This document shows, one piece after another, positions 30,746 to 35,903 of a DNA stretch of 35,903 nt (its first letter is position 1; each line of letters opens with the position of its first letter). Origin of the DNA: a virus. Under the pieces are notes generated by a model that made no database searches, had not been told where the DNA came from, and was given only the letters and a program-made list of their open reading frames with translations. Where the stretch lies: the IMG/VR virus record IMGVR_UViG_3300028571_000058, positions 1 through 35,903 of that record; one strand, given 5' to 3'. The position numbers and the translations under genes were made by a program.

Positions 30746-30823
30746 TGGACTTGAGGGGAATTGAACCCCTGTGCAGTCGCTTCCATTTGTGGTTTTAGTG
30801 ACTGACGAATCCATAACAAGCCC
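30746..30823 (-). ncRNA. tmRNA-like RNA: tRNA-like domain without an mRNA-like domain
   Basis: A 78-nt element on the minus strand. GGGCTTG (30823-30817) pairs with CAAGTCC (30753-30747) as a 7-bp acceptor stem. Its third pair is G3:U70 and the discriminator is A, the alanine identity set of tmRNA. The T-arm is AGGGG-TTCAATT-CCCCT. Between acceptor and T-arm there is no D stem; instead TTATGGATTCGT matches the conserved tmRNA D-loop (UGGAUUCGAC), followed by a 5-bp helix CAGTC/GACTG in the place of tmRNA helix 2. That helix closes on only 21 bases, so pseudoknots and the tag reading frame are missing. CCA is not encoded. A standard tRNA fold with an anticodon arm does not fit. Confidence 0.65.
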
Positions 30824-30827
30824 GTAA

Positions 30828-30848
30828 AGGCAGGTTAGTTCGTTGCCT
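30828..30848. other. small hairpin upstream of the tmRNA-like RNA
   Basis: AGGCA and TGCCT flank an 11-base loop between the phosphoesterase stop (30875) and the 5' end of the RNA. On the minus strand it is followed by TTTAC, so it could be a weak terminator or a processing signal. Confidence 0.35.
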
Positions 30849-30874
30849 GATAACTAAAAGGTTTGACACTCCCA

Positions 30875-32008
30875 TTAGATTATCGAAAGATTACTAAATT
30901 CCATTCCGTCTGTAATCATTGACAAGGCCCCAGTCCTAGCTATGTCGCCATGTCTGTGACGCCAGTAGCTAGACTCAGATTCAAACGTTGGCACACAAAT
31001 AACTACACGCTCTTTTTTGGCTTGCATGTGCATCTCATGTTCGTGGCCGTGAAGCAAGAATTGGGATGCTCCTGCCGAGTGGTTGTTCAAGGCTTGTTTA
31101 GCCCACCACTCAAAAGCTTTGCCCTTACCCCATTGGTTACCATGAGCGTGGGTAAAGACAGAATTACCAATTTGCCTAGTTAGCGTCATCTCGTCTTTGT
31201 TAGGAACATAGATTTGTACATGACCGTAAGAAGTTGGGTTCATTAGCAAAGCATCCGACAAAGCAATCATGGCCTCAGTAGCATGACCGTCATCTGGTCT
31301 GGTGGCAACTGGTAGGCGTTGAACTTCATCGTGATTACCGTTCACAACATCTATCTCTAGACGCTCTACGAGTGGGGCAAAAGCGTCAATAGCATAAAGG
31401 GCTAACCTACGGAACAAGCGGTACTGCTCTGTAACCGTTAGCTCTGTACGCCACATAGACTTACCGCCTTGGGATACATTACCCTCACCACAATCTCCAA
31501 GCCATGCCTGATGTACCATGCCGATGGCGTCAGTCTTACGTAGTGTTTTTAGTTGCTTGACACCATTGTCAATAGATGACAAGACCCTATCAACTATGCC
31601 TTGAGTTCCGTCACCGTCTATCTTGCCAAGCTGTAAGTCACCAGCCAGCCAGTGGTAAACAGCGTCACCCTTGGATTCGCTTGGGGTAAATTTACGCTTA
31701 CCGATTGAAGCCATGACGTCATCCATAGCAACTGTTGATGCTGGGCCAATAGCAAAGCGGTATGAGTGTAGCCACTCGCCATCTTCACGCTGTTGCCATT
31801 TAGATGTTTTTAGTGTCCCGATGATTCGGACTTCTCTTGGGTCGTACCCAAACATCTCAAGCACTTCGTCAAAGCGTGGTGCGGTAGCTAGTGGGCCTGT
31901 CTGTATAAAGCCTCTAGTGCCATCAAACTCGGTTGCCCTAATCTGAGGGGGAATTGGTTTTGGTTCGTCTGCGGTTGGGGTAGTTAGGTGGTCTTTCAGA
32001 CTAGCCAC
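30875..32008 (-). CDS. metallophosphoesterase (calcineurin/Mre11-like)
   Basis: A 377-residue protein with the full set of calcineurin-like metal-binding motifs: GDLQLGK (Asp124, with Gln126 in place of the usual His), GDCGEG (Asp172), NGNHDE (Asn226-His227), THAHG (His287/His289) and HGHEH (His320/His322). The first ~115 residues are unrelated and may bind DNA or partners. In phages such enzymes are nucleases or phosphodiesterases; an Mre11/SbcD-like role is possible but no SbcC partner is seen. GTG start at 32008, overlapping the HTH gene by eight bases. Confidence 0.85.
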   Translation of the reverse strand: MASLKDHLTTPTADEPKPIPPQIRATEFDGTRGFIQTGPLATAPRFDEVLEMFGYDPREVRIIGTLKTSKWQQREDGEWLHSYRFAIGPASTVAMDDVMASIGKRKFTPSESKGDAVYHWLAGDLQLGKIDGDGTQGIVDRVLSSIDNGVKQLKTLRKTDAIGMVHQAWLGDCGEGNVSQGGKSMWRTELTVTEQYRLFRRLALYAIDAFAPLVERLEIDVVNGNHDEVQRLPVATRPDDGHATEAMIALSDALLMNPTSYGHVQIYVPNKDEMTLTRQIGNSVFTHAHGNQWGKGKAFEWWAKQALNNHSAGASQFLLHGHEHEMHMQAKKERVVICVPTFESESSYWRHRHGDIARTGALSMITDGMEFSNLSII

Positions 32009-32225
32009 GATTCTGCTTACGTGTCTGGTTGATTGTCGTAGCTGATACTGGATACCCTGCTTGGGTCAATTTTTCAGCTATGTAAGCACCAGAGAATAAG
32101 GCTTTATTTTCTAGGCAAGCATCTAGCCACTCTAGGTCTGCTTCGTCCAAGGTGGCTTTCATGCTGTCGTACCAGTTAGCGGGTCTTTGCTTTACGGGTG
32201 GGGTTAGAACATCCTTTAGGGGCAT
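32001..32225 (-). CDS. small helix-turn-helix protein
   Basis: A 74-residue protein. DEADLEWLDACLENKALFSG, then AYIAEKLTQAGYPVSATTIN ending QTRKQNRG reads as a helix-turn-helix: helix, turn, recognition helix with a conserved PVSxxTIxxxRK. Such proteins are common beside metallophosphoesterase genes in actinophages. A DNA-binding or small-terminase-like role is inferred. Confidence 0.65.
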   Translation of the reverse strand: MPLKDVLTPPVKQRPANWYDSMKATLDEADLEWLDACLENKALFSGAYIAEKLTQAGYPVSATTINQTRKQNRG

Positions 32226-32312
32226 TGTTTGTTACCGCTTTCGCTAAGTTGTTTGACTATCTGTCTGTTTCAGCATACATGGTAACCAGCCATTAGCTTA
32301 GTAGCGTGTCGT

Positions 32313-32660
32313 TTATTCTGGTTTTTTTTGTAGTATTTGAACGACCTCTGGCAACTGCGATGGTCGCCAGATGTATACCTCTACTCCTGTGGCCTTTAGA
32401 GCGGCTAACCAAGAGTCTTGTTCAGGGGTGGTTCTACCAACCTCTTTTTTTAGCTCAGCAAAGATTAGGCGTTTTTCCTTGACAAGCACTAGGTCAGGAA
32501 ATCCCGGAATTACCTTTTGTATTCTGCCATTTATTGGTTTGTTATCTGGGGCGTGATAGTATTTCCAACCCCTAGAAAAAGCCAAACGATGGACTTGGTT
32601 CTGCCAATCCCTTTCGGATACAGACCGCCAAGCCCTCTCGTCTGGTGTTAGTTTTCTAAT
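32313..32660 (-). CDS. VRR-NUC-type endonuclease (probable ATT start)
   Basis: A PD-(D/E)XK nuclease of the VRR-NUC type. GFPDLVLV (catalytic Asp), FAELKKE (E-x-K) and TPEQDSWLAAL are seen, then VEVYIWRPSQ. From the TTG at 32585 it would be 90 residues but lose the conserved first helix. The frame stays open upstream and encodes RKLTPDERAWRSVSERDWQN, QVHRLAFSRGW, the usual family start. No ATG, GTG, TTG or CTG lies there; an ATT at 32660 overlaps the holin stop by one base. I give the ATT version (115 aa). It may act as a Holliday-junction or structure-specific nuclease. Confidence 0.7.
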   Translation of the reverse strand: MRKLTPDERAWRSVSERDWQNQVHRLAFSRGWKYYHAPDNKPINGRIQKVIPGFPDLVLVKEKRLIFAELKKEVGRTTPEQDSWLAALKATGVEVYIWRPSQLPEVVQILQKKPE

Positions 32661-32841
32661 CTTCTGCTGGAACGTTCTTGATGGCTAGAGCAGACCCAGC
32701 AACTGTTAGTAAGGCGGCTGTTACGTTTAGAACGGTCTGCCCAACTTCGTTGGTGATGGCTCCAAAGGCAACTAGTAATGGTACAACTGCTGCGATGACA
32801 CCATAAATCAGCTTTCGTGTTTCAGGCTTGAAATCAAACAT
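32656..32841 (-). CDS. holin (two transmembrane segments)
   Basis: A 61-residue protein with two hydrophobic segments, LIYGVIAAVVPLLVAFGAI and VLNVTAALLTVAGSALAI, separated by a short NEVGQT turn. Charged N- and C-termini fit a class II holin. It forms membrane lesions to release the endolysin. I chose ATG 32841, since the longer frame lacks a ribosome site; AGAAGAAG precedes it. It sits after the membrane protein and M23 endolysin in a lysis cassette. Confidence 0.75.
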   Translation of the reverse strand: MFDFKPETRKLIYGVIAAVVPLLVAFGAITNEVGQTVLNVTAALLTVAGSALAIKNVPAED

Positions 32842-33115
32842 CTTCTTCTTCTCTTTCTGGTTGGTATAACTTGACATCCTCAAATGTAGCACTAGCAGTA
32901 TAAGCGGTAAGGATGATTGAGATAAGTGCAACACCGCCAACAACTAATTGCACGCTTACTGACCTGTCCCAGATAAAGGTAAACATCCCAAACACAATCA
33001 TTACTACGCCAATGCGGTAGCTACCAAAAATTAGTTTGCGTCTGAAACGCCAAGATGGACCCCTGCCTTTAGAGTTTTCCTCTTTGAGTAGGAAAAGGGA
33101 GTCTAGCCAGTTCAT
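32834..33115 (-). CDS. membrane protein of the lysis cassette
   Basis: A 93-residue protein with two transmembrane segments: IGVVMIVFGMFTFIW and LVVGGVALISIILTAYTA, with a basic N-terminal cytoplasmic part (GPSWRFRRKL) and an acidic C-terminus (REEEDV). Overlaps the endolysin by four bases and the holin by eight, so it is likely a second holin or antiholin. Confidence 0.65.
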   Translation of the reverse strand: MNWLDSLFLLKEENSKGRGPSWRFRRKLIFGSYRIGVVMIVFGMFTFIWDRSVSVQLVVGGVALISIILTAYTASATFEDVKLYQPEREEEDV

Positions 33116-33597
33116 CTCTTGATTTTGTCCAAAGCAATTTGGGTCTTGATGTAGCTAACTGGCTCTGTGTAGCGAGTACCGTTGTTGGTGTAGATGTATT
33201 GCTTGCCACGCTGAATCTCAAAGTGTAGGTGTGGCCCTGTTGATTCTCCAGTGTTACCCGACAGCCCGATTACAGTACCCTCTAAAACTTTGTCACCTTT
33301 TTTTACACGTATAGAGTTTTTACGCAAGTGCATGTAGCTTGATGTAATCCACTCGCCGTCTACCTTGTGACGTATCTGTACTATGTAGCCACCACCAGCG
33401 GGTTCACCGTCAGGGAACTTGAGTTTAGACGGACCTGCCGTAATCACTGTACCGCCGTCAATAGCGTGAACTGGAACTCCAACAGCTACACCGTAGTCTA
33501 TCCCGTTATGATGCTTTTTGTATTTCAAAATAGGATGTATACGCCATCCAAAACCGCTTGTAATTTTTGGCTGTGGCTTGTCAAAAGGGAATCTCAT
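33112..33597 (-). CDS. M23 (LytM-type) endolysin
   Basis: A 161-residue zinc endopeptidase. SGFGWRIHPI, then HNGIDYG with His30 and Asp34, YMHL (His90) and GPHLHFE (His123 and His125) are the full M23 active-site set. It cuts peptide cross-bridges in peptidoglycan. There is no signal peptide and no wall-binding domain, so export needs a holin; the peptidoglycan-binding protein at 7325 might serve as a separate binding subunit. Compact length is that of the catalytic domain alone. Confidence 0.9.
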   Translation of the reverse strand: MRFPFDKPQPKITSGFGWRIHPILKYKKHHNGIDYGVAVGVPVHAIDGGTVITAGPSKLKFPDGEPAGGGYIVQIRHKVDGEWITSSYMHLRKNSIRVKKGDKVLEGTVIGLSGNTGESTGPHLHFEIQRGKQYIYTNNGTRYTEPVSYIKTQIALDKIKR

Positions 33598-33861
33598 TTA
33601 GTTACCTTTTTTCATTTGCTCTAGGGTTCTTGGTGCTCCCCATGCTTTGTCACTATTGGCAGACAACTCATCATAGGTATCATCGGGCCACTCAAAAACT
33701 GGGGATACCATTACACCAATAGGAGAGGCATCTAGCTCCTCAATTAGAGCAGCAAAGAACTTACGATTTTTGGCAGTGTTCTCTACACCCGAACCATCTA
33801 GGCCAGTGTTTAGCGTAGCCGCCAGCATCATTTTATTTTTGTCGTTGCTATCTTCTATCAT
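33598..33861 (-). CDS. hypothetical protein (87 aa)
   Basis: An 87-residue protein (MMLAATLNTGLDGSGVENTA, then VSPVFEWPDDTYDELSANSD). Not recognised. It abuts the endolysin and follows the protease fusion by nine bases. Possible partner or immunity protein of the upstream zeta-containing protein by position only. Confidence 0.55.
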   Translation of the reverse strand: MIEDSNDKNKMMLAATLNTGLDGSGVENTAKNRKFFAALIEELDASPIGVMVSPVFEWPDDTYDELSANSDKAWGAPRTLEQMKKGN

Positions 33862-33870
33862 TTTTTCCTA

Positions 33871-35903
33871 TCAGTTTCCTTTAGCTAAAAAGTCATCGTA
33901 CAGTCCTTGGTCGGCTACAATGTGCTGACCGTCTTGTGTACTGGCAATCAAGATTGGCGAGGAGCCAGTATTGTCAATCAGTCTGATGTCGTCAAATAGT
34001 CCCCTAGATACCGCCTCTGGGTACACCTGAGATACACTTCGGTGTGTACCAACGACTACCGAGTCTGGAACAAACCTACGGCTAGTTTCTCCTAAAGACC
34101 TGCTGTTAGCTCGGTTTAGGGCATCTGATGTGGGTATGGTGATGTAGGCAGCCTTTACCTTGTATCCACTGGCTCTGGCTGCGTCTACTTTACCAGCAAG
34201 GCTCTCAATAGAACTATTACCTGTACCGTCTAATACTACACTCTGTCTATTGAGAAAGGCAACTTTTTGTATGTCTTTGGCAACTAGGGATGACTCCTCA
34301 TGGCTAAAGGCAGCGGCGTTGAAAAAGTCATCGTCACTGGAGCTCATACGCATACGCTCAAATTCGCCCAACTCGCTTTTTATGTCATCGGCGTTTATTT
34401 GTACGGCGTTGTCGCCATCAGGGAATCCAGTTAGTCCAGTCCTTACAGCCGTAGACTTACCAGATGCTGGGCCACCACCTAATAGGTTGAAAGCAGGGTC
34501 ATCTGATACAGGAACATTTCTAGTAGCATCCTCTATAATTTTATTATGTAATTCTTTACGCTCTTTAGTGATTTGATAACCACCCTTACCGTCAGACTCC
34601 ATGTGATGCCATAAGGAGTGCTCTGGTGTAAGAACTGTGTTTCTATAAGTTACCTCTTCGGGTATACCAGCTTTGTAGCCACCAGTGGCTTCTGGGTTTA
34701 TTACACGACCCTCGGCATCTCTTGGTAGAGGCTTTTTGGTCTGACCTTTGTTTATTGCCCCTGCTCTGCGTGAGCGGATACCTGCGTAGCCACCCTTTCC
34801 ATGGGTACTCTGGTCGTGCTGTCCTGAAAGATGTTTGTTTAGATTCAACTGCAACAACCTACGGGCGGCATCTATGTTTACCTCATAAGCATCAGCAAAA
34901 TCATCGCCTACTACTAAGCGTAATTTCCACTGCCACTCCGAGTGTTTGCTCTGTAGTTCAGCCAAGTAGTTTGCTACACCCTGCTCACCGATACTAGTAG
35001 CTAGGGCATAACCAGCAACAATACAACTTCTAACCTGCTCGTTGGCTATGTAAAGTACCTTAGCCATAACGATAGGGTCATTTGTGTCTGGTATGTCAAG
35101 TGATGCGACCTCACCCATAAAGTCTGAGAGCATAAACGGGGCGTCAAAGTTTAGTTTGCGGATGTTTTGGGCTATTACGTCCATTGACTTGTCGGCTTCG
35201 TCATACACGTCACAGAATAAACTGTGGAATTGCTGAAAGTCTGGTCCACTCACGTTCCAGCTGAAGCCCTGAGCGATAAATTTGAACGCAACTACCTCTC
35301 CTAGTAGGTCTGATAGCTCCGCTGCCAACCCCTCTTTAGTTGGCTCGGTCATCATGTACGCTTCTTTAGCAAATTCAACGGCCTCAGCGTAATCAGAAGC
35401 CTCGATAAACGGTGCGTTTTTGTTTAGGGCTGAAATTATTGTAAGGGTGCCTAGCTTGTGACCAACTTTTGTATCTGTGGCTTTCCAACCATCAGCAAAT
35501 TCACGCCATACAGTTATCAAAGCGGCGGGGTTATCGTCATCGCCAGTGATTGTAAAGTTACTATTTGGTACTTTTATCTCACCGTCACGTACAATACGGT
35601 CAATCTTTCCCCTAGCTCTACCGCCTGAGCTGTTCCAACTTACAAAATCACCTTTGCTTGGAGCCTCTTTGGAGAATTCAACGGTTCCAGTTGGGTCATA
35701 ATCCAACTTAGATAGGTCTAGCTCGGTACGTTGGGCTGTACCACCAATAGACAGACCACGAATCTCGCCTGACTTGATTAGCTCCCAAGCCCAAGGCTCC
35801 CAAATGATACCCAAGAACGGTGTACCCGCTGGGAATTTATATTGGACCTCACCCTCTGGGTGCTTTATCTCAACCTCAACCTCATAAGGCCATGTAGCAC
35901 CCT
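33871..35903 (-). CDS. prohead protease-like / Tudor-like / Dps-like / zeta-toxin kinase fusion, partial
   Basis: At least 676 residues, open through the right edge, so its N-terminus is missing. Order, numbered from the TTG at 35814: (1) an XkdF-like prohead protease segment, FPAGTPFLGIIWEPWAWELI then GEIRGLSIGG; (2) a Tudor-like barrel (~52-130) with GDFVSWNSSGGRARGKI; (3) a Dps/ferritin-like domain (~158-305) with FSWNVSGPDFQQFHSLF and YDEADKSMDVIAQNI, in which His of HWNV is Ser and Glu of AERI is Gln; (4) the linker HLSGQHDQSTHG (~329-339); (5) a zeta-type P-loop kinase (~440-615) with GGGPASGKST, INADDIK, HEESS and VVLDGTG. A structural protein carrying toxin-like cargo is likely; the combination is unusual. 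Confidence 0.8.
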   Translation of the reverse strand, partial: GATWPYEVEVEIKHPEGEVQYKFPAGTPFLGIIWEPWAWELIKSGEIRGLSIGGTAQRTELDLSKLDYDPTGTVEFSKEAPSKGDFVSWNSSGGRARGKIDRIVRDGEIKVPNSNFTITGDDDNPAALITVWREFADGWKATDTKVGHKLGTLTIISALNKNAPFIEASDYAEAVEFAKEAYMMTEPTKEGLAAELSDLLGEVVAFKFIAQGFSWNVSGPDFQQFHSLFCDVYDEADKSMDVIAQNIRKLNFDAPFMLSDFMGEVASLDIPDTNDPIVMAKVLYIANEQVRSCIVAGYALATSIGEQGVANYLAELQSKHSEWQWKLRLVVGDDFADAYEVNIDAARRLLQLNLNKHLSGQHDQSTHGKGGYAGIRSRRAGAINKGQTKKPLPRDAEGRVINPEATGGYKAGIPEEVTYRNTVLTPEHSLWHHMESDGKGGYQITKERKELHNKIIEDATRNVPVSDDPAFNLLGGGPASGKSTAVRTGLTGFPDGDNAVQINADDIKSELGEFERMRMSSSDDDFFNAAAFSHEESSLVAKDIQKVAFLNRQSVVLDGTGNSSIESLAGKVDAARASGYKVKAAYITIPTSDALNRANSRSLGETSRRFVPDSVVVGTHRSVSQVYPEAVSRGLFDDIRLIDNTGSSPILIASTQDGQHIVADQGLYDDFLAKGN
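33970..34497 (-). other. zeta-toxin kinase domain of the fusion protein
   Basis: Residues ~440-615 (numbering from 35814). Walker A GGGPASGKST at 446-455, INADDIKSEL with catalytic Asp, HEESSLVAKDIQ, VVLDGTGNSS, and RSLGETSRRFVPD with arginines for phosphate binding. Zeta/PezT toxins phosphorylate UDP-N-acetylglucosamine and block wall synthesis; whether this one does is not shown by sequence. Confidence 0.8.
34900..35343 (-). other. Dps/ferritin-like domain of the fusion protein
   Basis: Residues ~158-305, a helical domain with the Dps signature W-N-V-x-G-P-x-F-x-x-x-H and the following D-x-x-A motif. Two of the four usual iron ligands are replaced (His to Ser in FSWNV, Glu to Gln in AQNI); His197 and Asp212 remain. 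Iron oxidation is doubtful; a helical-bundle assembly or DNA-contact role is possible. Confidence 0.7.

Noticed and set aside
30746-30823. attP site made of the 3' end of host ssrA (tmRNA)
   Set aside because: Integration sites keep only the 3' part of the gene, whereas here the 5' acceptor strand and D-loop are present as well, and no integrase is found in the window.
30875-32008. SbcD-like nuclease with SbcC partner
   Set aside because: The metal-binding motifs fit, but no SbcC-type coiled-coil ATPase is in the window, so only the general phosphoesterase call is kept.
34160-34576. 138-codon rightward reading frame
   Set aside because: Antisense to the well-supported zeta kinase domain.
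1-35903. CRISPR arrays, insertion sequences, integrase or repressor
   Set aside because: No regularly spaced palindromic repeats, transposase or recombinase motifs, or cI-type repressor were seen; the window looks like part of a lytic phage.

Overview
This window is part of the genome of a tailed double-stranded DNA phage with a long non-contractile tail (siphovirus type). It has a tape-measure protein of 974 residues, a frameshifting tail-assembly chaperone, and tail-tube, terminator and connector genes, but no sheath. A WhiB-family regulator points to an actinobacterial host. Base composition looks moderate (near 45% G+C by eye, not computed), which would suit a low-G+C actinobacterium such as a freshwater lineage; that is inference. 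No integrase or repressor is seen. Terminase, portal and the rest of the deazaguanine pathway are not in the window, and both edges cut through genes (queC on the left, the prohead-protease fusion on the right).

Layout. 1-8116 is mostly leftward: queC, a TGT-like DNA transglycosylase (DpdA type), a ParB-like protein, small genes, a DUF932 protein, a WhiB-like regulator, a DnaB-type helicase, a small loader-like protein, a replication initiator carrying 27-bp internal direct repeats (candidate origin), and a peptidoglycan-binding protein. A short rightward cassette (4204-4741) sits inside this block and ends in a terminator. 8352-12092 is rightward: YqaJ-type exonuclease, RecT, HNH nuclease, SSB, then small early genes. 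12089-27311 is the leftward structural operon, transcribed from 27311 down: scaffold, decoration protein, major capsid protein, head-tail connectors, tail terminator, two tail-tube paralogues, chaperone with -1 frameshift, tape measure, minor tail protein, and a set of tail-tip and receptor-binding proteins, ending with an XhlA-like membrane protein. 27523-30028 is a rightward run of about ten small unknown genes. A small leftward gene, a terminator, a rightward metallopeptidase and a leftward tmRNA-like RNA follow. 30875-35903 is leftward: prohead-protease/Tudor/Dps/zeta fusion, unknown gene, M23 endolysin, two membrane proteins, VRR-NUC nuclease, HTH protein and metallophosphoesterase.

How it fits together. 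QueC makes preQ0 and the DpdA-like enzyme could place it in phage DNA, a known defence against restriction. Initiator, loader and helicase form the replisome, and YqaJ/RecT/SSB form a single-strand-annealing recombination module. The most unusual items are (i) a 78-nt RNA gene that looks like the tRNA-like domain of tmRNA, with the alanine G3:U70 pair but no mRNA-like domain; (ii) a protein joining a prohead-protease-like segment, a Tudor-like segment, a degenerate Dps domain and a zeta-toxin kinase; (iii) two genes whose conserved N-termini can only be reached from an ATT start; and (iv) the queC/dpdA/parB-like cluster.
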